Assembly: GCA_964036315.1 (NCBI GenBank)
Contig: OZ038482.1
Location: forward strand, 10,959,698-11,023,697
DNA: 64,000 nt
Reading direction: 5' to 3'
Source: Acanthosepion esculentum
Taxonomy: Eukaryota > Mollusca > Cephalopoda > Sepiida > Sepiidae
Part shown: positions 1 to 9,639 of the stretch, piece by piece
Numbering within the stretch: position 1 is the stretch's first letter
Layout: the number at the start of each line of letters is the position of its first letter
Notes under the pieces: generated by a model
What the model was told of the DNA's origin: nothing
Database searches by the model: none
Seen by the model: the letters and a program-made list of their open reading frames with translations, nothing else
Translations under genes and position numbers: made by a program

Positions 1-372
1 GTGTAGTGAATCTCTCTCAAAATCCTTGTGTAGTGAATCTCTCTCAAAATCTTTGTGTAGTGAATCTCTCTCTCTCAAAATCTTTGTGTAGTGAATCTCT
101 CTCTCTCAAAATCTTTGTGTAGTGAATCTCTCTCTCTCAAAATCTTTGTGTAGTGAATCTCTCTCTCTCAAAATCTTTGTGTAGTGAATCTCTCTCTCTC
201 AAAATCTTTGTGTAGTGAATCTCTCTCTCTCTCTCTCTCTCAAAATCTTTGTGTAGTGAATCTCTCTCTCTCTCTCTCTCAAAATCTTTGTGTAGTGAAT
301 CTCTCTCTCTCTCTCTCTCTCTCAAAATCTTTGTGTAGTGAATCTCTCTCTCTCAAAATCTCTGTGTGGTGA
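1..372. repeat. CT-rich minisatellite with nested (CT)n
   Basis: About ten tandem units of roughly 29-40 bp. Each has a fixed part, GTGTAGTGAAT ... CAAAATCTTT, around a (CT)n core that grows from about 3 to 11 dinucleotides along the array. Length change is therefore concentrated in the nested microsatellite. The array runs off the left edge, so its full size is unknown. Short open frames here on both strands are made by the repeat. Confidence 0.95.
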
Positions 373-504
373 ATTGGGTAATTTTTTTTTTTATGATTAT
401 CACCCGTTTGGGGGGTTATTTAAAGCCAGTACGTTTTGGGAGAGTGGAAGAATAATTCTTTCTTTGCAAGTTACATTAACAATTTTGGGAGAGGACAATG
501 ATTT

Positions 505-715
505 TTACACATACAAGTTCTACTATTTAACTCATAGCTGGATGGGAAGAGATGGATTCATGCCTTTCCCAAGTGTATTTGCGCATAAGTGAATATCGGC
601 TTTTCTGGATGAGCTAGGAAGGAGAGAACTTTTAATAAAGAAAATATAAAATAACTCAGCCAGAATTCAAACTCGGCTCTCCAGAATGAGCTGGGAAGGA
701 GAGAACTTGTAATAA
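505..715 (-). mobile_element. Degenerate tRNA-headed SINE (family B)
   Basis: Read on the minus strand, a B-box-like GAGTTTGAATTCTGG near 665-680 is followed by the family B body: the 'gcgcaaatac..cttgggaaaggcatgaatcca' region near 560-592 and the CAGCTATGAGTTAAATAG motif near 525-545. A segment of about 30 bp (CTGGATGAGCTAGGAAGGAG) is repeated at about 605 and 690, an internal duplication. The copy is old, and its boundaries are approximate. Confidence 0.5.
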
Positions 716-1429
716 AAAATAAAATCATCTACACTTGCATAATTTAAAGCACAATGAGCAAAAATAAATAAATGCTAAAAGAAGGATTCACAAATCGGAA
801 GTGATTTCTTGCTTTTGGATAATATATTTCTAAGCATTGTATATGAAGGCTAAGTATGGTGTGTCTACGATTCCTTTAAGTGTAACATACTTGACAAAAA
901 AGCATTGGATTTTTTTACTTGAAAATGACATTTCAGTGGAGGCAGAGTTGAATAAGGAAGTAGTTACATGGTTATTTTCACACGCATGATACACGATTTA
1001 GGGTAAGAAGCAGCTGCTATTAATAAAGAATCGATGAAAAAAAAAAAATTAGTGTGTGGCTCATTTGGTACAGCTATTGATACTTTGGCCTGATTTGCTG
1101 GAGTTCAAGCCGTACAGTAAGTTTTCCTTCACTGTCCCTACTCTCCAGTAATTATTTAACTTTTAAAATTTAACTTCATTAGAGGGATATATCTTCATTG
1201 TAGGCTTTGCCTGGAAAACAACTTATTGGATAGGCTTGATTCATTTTGTTTTCTTTCTTCGTTTCAATTAATAAGAGGCAACAAAAAGATAGGAATTCTA
1301 TATATTATTTTTAACCTACTTGTATAGTAAATCAAAAATTACTTACATGTTTTTCATACCTAAATAAAATCCTCAAGAACTTTATGAAATTGTTTTATTT
1401 CTGTCTATATTTCTGAGATGAGGTATTAT
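716..1429. other. AT-rich non-coding stretch with a SINE head fragment
   Basis: I see no gene. At about 1055-1135 on the plus strand there is a degenerate tRNA-like head (TGTGGCTCATTTGGTACAG, then GGAGTTCAAGCC resembling a B box), possibly a truncated family B SINE. A short A-run lies at 1037-1047. The rest is unassigned. Confidence 0.5.
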
Positions 1430-1732
1430 GTACATTTACATTATTCAGACTATTGTCCTCATCTTTGTCACCATATTTATTACAACGTTTCAGCTGTTAT
1501 ATGCTCCGGCCTTCTTCAGGTGGTTGGAATATCGAACTGAACCCTTTATTTCGCTCACTGGAGTAGACTGATCTAGTTCCACGTGCCATGTTTAATGGAT
1601 GTCAGTTATCAGTTATCTCCTGCTAATTTTCCCTCTTCAAGTTCTCCACTGTCTTAACCGGTATTGAACTCACACACTTTGGGTCCTGTCACTGGATCTA
1701 ACCAATGCCTTTATCCACTGCGCCATGTGTCC
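1430..1732 (-). mobile_element. SINE family A, left arm of head-to-head pair
   Basis: The tRNA-like head lies at the right end. On the minus strand it reads GGCGCAGTGGATAAAGG (A-box-like), then GAGTTCAATACCGG (B-box-like), then a body including AAATAAAGGGTTCAGTTCG, and a tail reading CCTGAAGAAGGCCGGAGCAT and AAAGATGAGGACAATAG. The same body and tail recur at about 11.9, 12.3, 19.4, 27.2, 40.1, 45.1 and 61.3 kb. It resembles the tRNA-derived SINEs described from cephalopods (OR/OK and Ceph-SINE groups), but the exact family cannot be fixed without a library. Confidence 0.85.
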
Positions 1733-1736
1733 TTGA

Positions 1737-2013
1737 GGACACATGGCACAATGGATAAAGGTGTTAGTGTGAGTTCAATAGCTGGCTAAGGCAGTGGAGA
1801 ACTTTCAGAGGGAAATTAACAGGAGATAACTGATAACTGACATCCATTAAACATGACATGTAGAACTAGAACAGTCTACTCCAGTGAGCGAAATAAAGGG
1901 TTCAGTTCGACATTCCAACCACCTGAAGAAGTCTGTAGCATACAATGGCCGAAACGTTGTAATAAATATGGCGACAAAGATGAGGACAAGAGTCCAAATA
2001 ATGTAAATAATTG
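1737..2013 (+). mobile_element. SINE family A, right arm of head-to-head pair
   Basis: Same family as the copy at 1430-1732, in opposite orientation. The head begins at 1737 with GGACACATGGCACAATGG. The B-box-like GAGTTCAATAGCTGG follows near 1770, and the tail (CCTGAAGAAGTCTG ... AAAGATGAGGACAAGAG) ends near 2013. The 64-aa frame here is only the SINE read through. Confidence 0.85.
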
Positions 2014-2694
2014 TTTTATTTCATCTTTAAATGCTTTCAGTAAATAAAGTGAATAAATTTGGTATTTTGCAAGAAGAAAGTCATCATCATTAGCTTTATT
2101 AACAGACTTGATTTTTTTTGCCATGTTTCATTAGACTTTTGCCATGTTTTATCAGACTTTCCAAAATTCTTTAGATATTCACCTTTGAACTTGTTTCTTA
2201 ATGACTGCTTCGTTTTTAAAAGAAAGAAGCATTTTTATTACGAGCCAATTCTCTGGGTTTTAATTTAACCCAAAAGATCAAATGTTAGCCAAAGAATTGG
2301 AAAAAAATAAGCCAGGCTAATTGATCTGTTGAGTTCCTGATTAGTGACTTGTTTCTTTTGATTCGTCTTGTTTTTACTTTTTCCGCCTTTAATAAACATA
2401 CAATTTACTATGAGCCTAAAAACTGCCTAGAGAAGAGCAAGTTGCAATTATTAAATTTAAAACTGTTATTTCATATGCAAATCAGACCAGATTTGCATCA
2501 ATTCACTCTGACTTATCAATTTTTATTAAAACCATTTTTTTGTTTTTAGCGATAACTTTTGGCGGTCAGGAAATTTGTTTCCTGTCAACATGAAAATGTC
2601 TTTGCAACGTCCATCTCTCTCAAAATAACAAATCCCAAATGTGGGCATTTCTTACAAATTGTTGCTACATTACTTACATGCCAACTATTGTCTT
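2014..2694. other. AT-rich non-coding stretch
   Basis: No gene, RNA or recognisable mobile element is seen. Short open frames have no family resemblance and no codon signal I can detect. Confidence 0.5.
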
Positions 2695-3335
2695 CCTTTT
2701 TGTTCAGTCCTGGGTATGACAATAATCTACATCCAGCAACAAGGCGATTTGGAGATTGGAGCTTTTGAGGATCCTGGAACCATTTCTTAATTTCTGTTGT
2801 TTCCAGGCACACCCCGACCCTGGGTGATGGCACCTGTTAGGTTTCCAGCTATGGGCAAATATTGAACCCTAAAACAAAATCACGATGAAAGTATAAAGAT
2901 ACATTTTTATATAGAAAAGATTTACTAACATTACCTATTTATAGTAGAATTACCAACACTATATTTTATTGCAAAATGACCAACAATACATTTATTTGTA
3001 GTTGGAGGCAGACAATTGCCTTCAAAATATTTAGATTTCGGCATTAAATGACCCATAGAGGTGTTGATATGCTGCTAAACAAAATCAGCCAAACAACCAA
3101 CATGAAATAACTTTCATGATATTAATCTTTATAATATTCTATAATTTCTTAAATCAAACTGTATTCCAAAGTATAACTTCAACAAAAGCTCAGTATCATC
3201 TACCATGTAATCAATTGTGAAAGCAGAATAACATGTATCATATTTTTATTACTTCAAAGCTCCAAGAAAATTAAATTTCAGCATTAAATGACCGATAATG
3301 AGCTGATGTGCCATTAAACAAATGTCTTTATCATG
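2695..3335 (+). mobile_element. Repeat X, long form, copy 1
   Basis: Starts GTCCTGGGTATGACAATAAT, then a block with GTGATGGCACCTGTTAGG and CAGCTATGGGCAAATA. AT-rich units follow (ATTACCAACA ... TTTT), then a tail GGCATTAAATGACCCATA ... GTTGATATGCTGCTAAACAAA ending near 3085. It continues to 3335 with a unique block and a second tail-like motif (CATTAAATGACCGATAATG, GCCATTAAACAAA). The whole 640 bp, including the block after the first tail, matches 57325-58015. Orientation is inferred from motifs shared in order with family B SINEs. Confidence 0.7.
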
Positions 3336-3450
3336 TTTTGGCTGTTTTGCTCTCTGGTCTTCGTCAGTTGCTTGTCAATCCAGATAACCTTCAAGGAATT
3401 TCAAACTGAACTCTGAAGTATTATAAACAAAAATTAAAACAATAGTCTGC

Positions 3451-3665
3451 ATGTAATAAGAGATAGTACCTCTTTGCGTGTAATAAGGGATAGTACCTCT
3501 TTGCGTGTAATAAGGGATAGTGCCTCTTTGCTCATAATAAGGGATAGTGCCTCTTTGCTCGTAATAAGGGATAGTGCCTCTTTGCTCGTAATAAGGGATA
3601 GTGCCTCTTTGCTCGTAATAAGGGATAGTTCCTCTTTGCTCGTAATAAGAGATAGTGCCTCTTTG
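3451..3665. repeat. 27-bp minisatellite, 8 copies
   Basis: Unit CTCGTAATAAGGGATAGTGC plus CTCTTTG, with small substitutions (CGTG/CTCA/CTCG; AGG/AGA; TACC/TGCC/TTCC). The 27-bp period is a multiple of 3, so a repeated 9-residue open frame appears. It is not a protein gene. Confidence 0.95.
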
Positions 3666-3963
3666 CAGAAATTCAGTTTGAAATTGTTAGTATATGTTGG
3701 GGATTAGTCTTATTTCCACAAAGAACAGAAATAAACTTTATTTTAAACCAGAAAACCTTTTGTCTATCAGTTTCCAATATCCTCTTGATTACTACTTGGG
3801 AATATTGACTTTTCATTAATGCTGCATTGGTGTAGCTCATTATTAGATACTCAATTGTGAATGGCAAGCAAATCATTGATCATTTAATCAGACCTTTTAT
3901 CACCTATAAAGGATAAATATTTGGCGTTTATTTGTCAACTTCAGTCTTCAAATATTTTGGGGT

Positions 3964-3964
3964 G

Positions 3965-4030
<66 letters not shown>
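3964..4030. repeat. (GT)n(AT)n microsatellite
   Basis: About 27 GT units followed directly by AT units. It keeps a long apparent frame open on both strands between 3921 and 4418. Confidence 0.97.
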
Positions 4031-4032
<2 letters not shown>

Positions 4033-4328
4033 TCTCGTGCGATCTAATAAAGTTTTTCTTTTCAGAGGATAAATTATATAAAAATTGTCCGAATGTTCTT
4101 TTCCGAGCGCTTTCGGCTATACATTTAGCCATTATCAAGGATTATATTTCAACTGTTAGAATTATAAATAGTTTGTGTGTGTTTTATAAAGTGATTCATT
4201 TTTTTTTTGTTTCAAAACACGGTCAAGATATTATGTCCATTTTTTTAGTTTTTTATATAATTTCTCGTACCTTGTCAGTCGTTTTTAATGAAATGTGCTT
4301 GAAAGAAGGATTGCTGCCTAAATACACA

Positions 4329-4350
4329 AATATATATATATATATATATA

Positions 4351-4411
<61 letters not shown>

Positions 4412-4412
4412 C
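4329..4412. repeat. (TA)n(CA)n(TA)n compound microsatellite
   Basis: TA units, then ACAC units, then a longer TA run. Compound TA/CA tracts of this kind recur near 20.8, 28.6, 29.9, 31.1 and 51.5 kb. A separate T-run of about 24 nt lies at 4602-4625. Confidence 0.95.
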
Positions 4413-4600
4413 ACTTGATTGCATTGAGCAAATCAAGGAGTATTATATTAGCATATTTTTTTGCATTTGATTAATACAAAGACCATTTTATACAATGCTG
4501 AATCAAGAGGAAAAAAATGATTTACACACAGGAGTCATAGAGTAGCAGTATGTGAAGGTAATGGTGGATGGCACCACCATATCTTAATGTCATGAAAATG

Positions 4601-4631
<31 letters not shown>

Positions 4632-4679
4632 TTTCACTCTATCCAAGGCAATAAAGCCACTGAGACACAGGAGCTACTG

Positions 4680-5140
4680 AATGTGAGAGAATGAGAAAAA
4701 GGAGAGCATTATTAAGTCAAGAGAACAATAATAGAACAGGAATTAAGAAGACAAAAGATAATGATTGATCTTTAAAATTTAAATGCAGTGTCAAAGTTGA
4801 CTGGAAAGCAAGATGCTAGAAGAGGGTTCCACAAGCAAGAAGTGCAAGAATAGAAATTGTTAGCATAGAGCTTTCAGTTATATTTAGCAATTTTAACTCT
4901 AAAATGATTACACCCAACAGCCAATCTAGTACTGTCCTTAAATTTATAAAGTCTGGTTACCTAAGTGGAAAGCTCATTAGGATATGAAAATATTTATAAA
5001 GAAGGTACAGGGGAACTATGTTACAGTGGTGGGAAAGTAACTGAAGCTGTGATGATGACATGCGAGATTCTTCTTTGGATTTTATTTTGAATCTTTAAAT
5101 ACATAGCAGAAGTACCAGAGAGCAGAAGTGACAGTGATAT
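4680..5140 (-). mobile_element. LINE 3' fragment (CR1/L2/Jockey-like), degenerate
   Basis: On the minus strand, broken frames read like the C-terminal end of a non-LTR reverse transcriptase: TRLAVGCNHF, then KLYANNFYSCTSCLWNPL, then ASCFPVNFD. This is the usual 'TRLA..H.F.V..ARCN.KLY..SFFP.T..LWNSLP' tail of CR1/L2/Jockey-type ORF2 proteins. Related fragments lie at 19.7-20.8, 22.96-23.24 and 36.6-36.97 kb. Several stops and frameshifts make it inactive. Only the 3' end survives, as expected for 5'-truncated insertions. Confidence 0.65.
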
Positions 5141-5390
5141 TCAATACATGTTTGCATTATTTGGCCTGTATCAATTGGGTTTTGATTTCTGCTGAGTTGG
5201 TACAGATAGCCTGCGACCATGGACTGCATTTATCGTCAAGATATGGTATACGCTGATGGTGGTTTCTTAACAATGTAAGGTGTGTTCACATGGCATGAGT
5301 GGTTTTGCTGGTATGCCTAAACATATCACGAATCTGCAACCACTATGTTGAATTGCTTTCTGACCATTTGCACCTATTTGTACACGTGGA
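5141..5390. other. Non-coding stretch
   Basis: No recognisable element. An 80-aa minus-strand frame at 5267-5509 runs into a SINE and has no known domain. Confidence 0.4.
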
Positions 5391-5394
5391 CGTG

Positions 5395-5680
5395 TGGGTG
5401 AAGTAATGGGTAGTAGCTCTGAATATGAAATTGGAAAGCCAAGTTCGAATTTGTTGGGTTTGATACATTTATTTGCATGCAAATGTCTTTGGTAAAGGTA
5501 TAAATCCATTTCCTCTCCCCGCTATGGGTTAAATAGTAAAACTTGTATCTGGAAAAATCTCATGTTTTCAAAAACTGTTAATGCAATATTCACTTGCAAA
5601 AAAATTCTTACAATCTAAGATGTTTTAGCTTTGAATAAACCTCAATGGGTTGATAGGTCATAAAAATCAAACCAATTAAT
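5395..5680 (+). mobile_element. tRNA-headed SINE family B
   Basis: The A-box-like region GGTGAAGTAATGGGTAGTAG lies near 5397 and the B-box-like CAAGTTCGAATTTG near 5441. The body has TGCAAATGTCTTTGG and GCTATGGGTTAAATAGTA, and the tail CCTCAATGGGTTGATAGGTC then ATAAAAATCAAACC. The GCTATGGG..AAATAG and GGTTGATA..C.TAAAA motifs are also found, in the same order and strand, in repeat X. Confidence 0.75.
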
Positions 5681-5682
5681 TA

Positions 5683-5767
5683 CTGTAGAGGTTTCTGAAA
5701 TTAGTGAACTATTATTTATTCAGGCAGAAATATATTTAAAGTGCACTAATTTCAGAAACCTCTATGG
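5683..5767. mobile_element. 85-bp palindromic MITE flanked by TA
   Basis: Perfect 21-bp inverted arms at 5686-5706 and 5744-5764 (TAGAGGTTTCTGAAATTAGTG and its complement) enclose a 37-bp AT-rich centre. The similarity reaches TA dinucleotides at 5681-5682 and 5768-5769, which would fit a TA target duplication of Tc1/mariner type. It carries no coding sequence. Confidence 0.6.
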
Positions 5768-5942
5768 TAAATTTACATCCAAGATCATGCAGCATATAAT
5801 CCCTTTTTCTCAAAATTGCAAGTGATATAACGTGGGATATTTAAACTCGATGACAAAAACATGTTGGATGGTATATGCTAAGTATCTAGATACACTGGAC
5901 ATAAAAATTGAAATTTAAAGCTGAGCATCTCTGTACCTGTTT

Positions 5943-6143
5943 TGTTGTATTTTCATTTTCAGTTTCGCCCACAAATAATGATTCTCTATGTAATGCTTTG
6001 GCTACTTGCTGTGATGCCTGTATTAGTTAGTCTGAAGACTGACTCCAAATGGCTACCAGTCTTACCACTTACCACTGCTCTTTATAGTAATGGATTAGTT
6101 CTCATAGCCATGGGGCAGGGGATGTACTATTCACACTACAACA
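5943..6143 (-). repeat. 3' LTR of the Gypsy-type element
   Basis: On the minus strand it begins TGTTGTAGTGTGAATAGTAC and ends ACAACA. It shares with the 5' LTR the blocks GTGAATAGTACATC, CCATTACTATAAAGAGC, and AATACAG(G/A)CATCACAGCAAG through ACATAGAGAATC. The last 40 bp are more diverged. The CTATAAAGAG block may be the TATA region. A 72-aa plus-strand frame here is an LTR read in antisense. Confidence 0.8.
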
Positions 6144-6158
6144 TCCTCCCCCACTTTT
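6144..6158 (-). other. Polypurine tract
   Basis: The minus strand reads AAAAGTGGGGGAGGA immediately before the TGTTGT start of the 3' LTR. This is the expected position of the plus-strand DNA priming site and fixes both the element's orientation and the LTR boundary. Confidence 0.8.
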
Positions 6159-6194
6159 GAGATTAATATTTTTTATAAATATTTTATTTTCTAC

Positions 6195-6600
6195 TAGTAT
6201 TAGTACCTCCTCTCCCTTCCTCGGGAAGTTTCCCAGCGTATTTGTCTTTGTAGCGTTTCCGTCTCAGATCCACTTCCAGTTCTTCAATATGTTTTCTTTT
6301 TCTAGGACTTGTAGGTTTCACAACTTCTTGTTGTGATGGCACATCAAAAAAGTCATAACATTTTTAGTGGTTCATCAAGTATTACAGGTCTTTCATCACT
6401 GCATCTTTTTTTCAGCTGATTGTGGTGCCTTTTATGTTTTGAATTTTTTCCCTTTCAATCAATTTTCCAATTCTTGCTGATATGCCATCTTCCCATGTTT
6501 CTTTGCCATCCTTATATGCTGTAAAGAACACTTCATCACCAATCTTGAAACTTTTGGTGTCACTTTTGTTAACCATTCATGTTTTTTTTTTTTGACTTGG
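6195..6600 (-). pseudogene. C-terminal end of Gypsy pol (post-integrase region)
   Basis: The minus-strand frames contain GDEVFFTAYKDGKETWEDG, then ISARIGKLIERE and, after a stop and a frame change, RPVILDEPL and RKRKHIEELEVDLRRKRY before the polypurine tract. This matches the region after the Gypsy integrase core, where 'VGD.V....Y..G..W..G.I....G...Y' is typical (K02A2.6-like elements). No catalytic integrase, RNase H or reverse transcriptase motifs remain. At least one stop (after GTTIS) and one frameshift are present. Identification rests on motif recall, not on a search. Confidence 0.7.
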
Positions 6601-6629
6601 TAACAACTTATCAAACTCAGATTTTATTC

Positions 6630-7485
6630 TTTTCATCAACATGTCCTAATTTTTTGCCACACTTGTAATTTTCTGCATTTTTAAATGGACAGTAGTCTTT
6701 TCCAAGATATAATTTACCAAAATTGCAATAAGGGTTTATTCTCCTTTTTGTACATTTGTTCTTTGCTTGTATAAATGCACTTTCTTTTTTTGAATTTCTC
6801 TGGCATCATGTTTCAGATTTAGAATTCTCTGGCAATTGTCCACTACTTCTTGCAGTGTAATATTATTGAGTTGTTCAATTTTCATTAAAATTTTCACTCT
6901 TATTTCAGTATCTTTTTTTAGCTATTAAACCTTGCATGAGAATTAATCCTTTAAACATATCTGGAGTCATTTCATTTATTCTAAGCCTTTCACATTCTTT
7001 ATTGATGATAACAGCATAGATGACAATGTCTTCATCTTCTTTTTTCGTTAGATTCAGGCACCTTCAACAAGTGTTAAACAGAGTGATCTTGTCACTAAGA
7101 TTTTCATCAATATGTGCACTGTGACTTCAAACCTGATTTCACCTAGTTTTCTCGGTAAAATGTAATTGCAGTATTTTCCATATTCTATCAGAGATATTTT
7201 TCTCAACAACAATCTCGTTTTTGCCTCGTCTTTCCAGACGCTGCATTTCTGACTGAATATTTTTTCATATCTACAAAAATATGCAGAAAAAGTCGGTCCA
7301 TCATCAGGATTGTATATAAATTCTGATATGGTGTTTTGGACAGCGTCGGGTGTAAGAGACGTCGAAGAATTTGTTTTCTTCAGAATTATATCCAACAACT
7401 CCTGTTGCTGTCTTTTTTTTTGTTCTAGCCACTGTTGATTTTGTTTTTGTTTCTGTTGTTGAATTTCAACTATGGAAGCTGTCAT
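6630..7485 (-). pseudogene. Gypsy gag remnant with zinc-knuckle-like end
   Basis: A 143-aa intact frame starts at 7485 (MTASIVEIQQQKQKQNQQWL). It has a glutamine/lysine-rich coiled N-terminus and then the conserved block FSAYFCRYEKIFSQKCSVW, DEAKTRLLLRKI and YCNYILPRKLGEIRFE, typical of K02A2.6-like Gypsy gag proteins. The homology continues in other frames to about 6630: EDIVIYAVIINKECERLRIN, TLQEVVDNCQRILNLKHDA, then a Cys-rich end, YCNFGKLYLGKDYCPF and KCGKKLGHV, resembling a zinc knuckle. At least two frameshifts break it. Gag would form the particle that packages the element's RNA; this copy cannot make a full-length product. Confidence 0.8.
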
Positions 7486-7643
7486 TTATTCCATATTTGC
7501 AAGAATTTATTTTTCTTTAAACCAACATGTTCAAAACTCTTGTAACTCCAATTACAGCTTTTGTATTAGTTCATGAATCCTCATTACTGTTATAAATCGT
7601 AAGAGTTCTGAATCCTTGTCACAATGGTTATAAATCCGGAGTT

Positions 7644-7661
7644 TCGAATCCCTCATCACCA
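7644..7661 (-). other. Candidate primer-binding site (tRNA 3' end complement)
   Basis: The plus strand reads TTCGAATCCCTCATCACCA at 7643-7661, which looks like a tRNA T-arm plus acceptor end with CCA. On the minus strand this is TGGTGATGAGGGATTCGA, the form of a primer-binding site. It sits 20 bp inside the apparent LTR end, farther than the usual 0-10 bp, so either the LTR ends later than I place it or an insertion separates them. Confidence 0.6.
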
Positions 7662-7681
7662 CTATTATAATGCCACTATTC

Positions 7682-7850
7682 TGTTGTTATAACACACTTT
7701 TACTTATCGTGCTTCATATAAGGATTCTCTATGTAACGCTTTGGTTACTTGCTGTGATGTCTGTATTAGTAAGTGACCTCTGACGTGGGGCTCTTTATAG
7801 TAATGGACTAGTACATATAGTCACCGTGATGTACTATTCACGCCACAACA
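7682..7850 (-). repeat. 5' LTR of the Gypsy-type element
   Basis: On the minus strand it begins TGTTGTGGCGTGAATAGTAC and ends ...ATAACAACA. It is about 30 bp shorter than the 3' LTR, mainly through a deletion around the region that reads CATTTGGAGTCAGTCTTCAG in the other copy. The divergence implies an old insertion. Confidence 0.75.
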
Positions 7851-9635
7851 ATATATATGTACATTTTTTGGCTTGGTTTACAATCTCATGACTTGCATTG
7901 AGCTTGTCTCCACCCACCCCAGAGTGTTCAAAACTTTGTCGGAATAAACTTAACTGAAAAAAAAAAAAAAAAAAAAAAAAAAAACTTCAAAAGTATTATG
8001 TAAATAAGAAACTTGAATTCTTTCTCTTTGCAAAATATTCTATTACAGTTTAAATGAAAGAAAAAATTCAGTAAAAAATAAATTGTTGAGTGTAATGTGA
8101 GGAGAGGTAAAAAAATAATACCAAAAAGAAAAAAAAAAAAAAACAATCTATTTTGTAACTGACTCAAAAACACTTATTTTAAAATTTCAACTGAAATCTT
8201 ATTTTGCTGTTCTCTTATGGAAATCAGTATTTTACCGTTTTCCAAATCTTTGTGGTGTTTGTAATTGATTATTCTAACTTTAGCATTTTGTCATGTTTGA
8301 CAGTGTGGAAACAGCATTAGGAAGTGTTTTTTGGATGAAGACAATGGACTCCAAGGTGTACAGCTGGCTTCCTTCACGCAAACCAGATAATATAATTCTT
8401 TTTAGCAATTCCCAAATAATCCTTTTTGATTTGGAATTGCAGGGTGGCAGGGCAAGTTGAAACTCAGAAAATGTGATAAAAAAATAACTTAAGACCAAAA
8501 CTTGTTCAACATGGAGTCTGATCAAAATAAGTTGAAAAATTGATATAAAATATTTATTCAATAAAAAATATTTACTTTTTGACCTCTACACATTAATTCC
8601 ACTTTGTCAACAAATTGTCAATTCATTTCATTCCAAAAAGTTGTAAATTTATTGAAACTTTCAATTTGATCTTAGTTATTGAAGGAGTATTCAAAATGCT
8701 TTAAAGAAATGCTAAACCATACAAGAGAGGTTGGGCAAATAGGAAGGGTGTAATAATCTCTCCATCTTCAACTGATTCACCTTTTGCAAGATGAAAGCAG
8801 GTGTTATCATGCTGCCTAATGACACTCTTTCTGTTTACCAAACTCATGACTGTTAAGTTTTGAATGCATTTTCCAGATGGTTAATAAGTCTATTGTTTGG
8901 TTGCTTTGAAAGAACCAAGGATGCTAGAATCCACTCGTCATTACTTGCGGAGGTGATAGTGCAGTTCACATCTGCATCTGCCATCCTTTGTGCAGATATT
9001 TCTCTAATGTTAAAGAAATTCCTTTCATTTTTTTTTTTTTTTTTTTAAATCAAAATTGTTTCTCCTGTTTAAATATGATTAATGCAAATTCCTTTGATTA
9101 ATGCTTTTGTTCTTCCTTCAGTCCAAATGGAACTTGTTTGCCAAATCAAAATCTGAAATGGTTCCACTTAGTACACTAAAGTTTGATAAATTTTCTTGTG
9201 TATATTTTTATACCAGTGGATGTTTCATTTACAATGTAAACTTAATGCTAACCTGATGCTTGTGTTTGTCTATATTCAATGTATACGTGATTTTAAAGTA
9301 TGGAAGCCTAGACAGAAAGGATTAAGTTTCTCGACAAAAATATAAACCTATGCCGGGTTTTTGTAACACTATGTATTGGGCTCCTATCTTCCTTCTCATT
9401 TTGTCACATTTACTTTAAAATCACTAGTGATTGAAAAATACCAACTACTTGAATAAAACCAGACTTGTAGTAAATGTCCAGCATTCAAACTTCACCTCCC
9501 CCACCTCCCAACTTATAAATTTCCAGAAGAAATTAACATCATGTCTTCTTTGACTCGTTTTTCTTTTTATTACAGCCTTCGAACTCTTATCATGGATTTT
9601 GATATTTTAGGTTGACCAGATTTTTTAAAATTTAT
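7851..9635. other. AT-rich non-coding stretch
   Basis: Contains an A-run of about 27 at 7958-7984, a smaller A-run near 8130-8153 and a T-run near 9030-9048. The open frames here, such as the 81-aa one at 7928-8173, are made of homopolymer runs. No gene or element recognised. Confidence 0.5.
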
Positions 9636-9639
9636 TTCT

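Larger units (their letters stand above)
1430..2013. repeat. Long inverted repeat formed by two SINEs
   Basis: The arms are about 280-300 bp and diverge only modestly. The centre is an 11-bp perfect stem, GCCATGTGTCC (1722-1732) and GGACACATGGC (1737-1747), around a 4-nt loop. The pair could extrude as a cruciform in DNA. If transcribed on either strand it would fold into a near-continuous dsRNA hairpin. Confidence 0.9.
5943..7850 (-). mobile_element. Internally deleted Gypsy-type LTR retrotransposon
   Basis: Read right to left: 5' LTR (7682-7850), candidate primer-binding site (7644-7661), gag start at 7485, gag remnants to about 6630, then the C-terminal end of pol (about 6600-6195), a polypurine tract (6144-6158) and the 3' LTR (5943-6143). 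The 1.54-kb interior is far shorter than the usual 4-5 kb. Gag joins directly to the post-integrase region, so protease, reverse transcriptase, RNase H and most of integrase are gone. I see no matching target duplication (TTTTG-side versus ATATAT-side), which suggests flank decay or a rearranged copy. Confidence 0.85.

Noticed and set aside
3921..4418. 165-aa frame
   Set aside because: Bridges two microsatellites coding poly(CV) and poly(IY). No supported protein between them.
5942..6160. 72-aa plus-strand open frame
   Set aside because: It is the antisense of the 3' LTR and polypurine tract of the Gypsy-type element.
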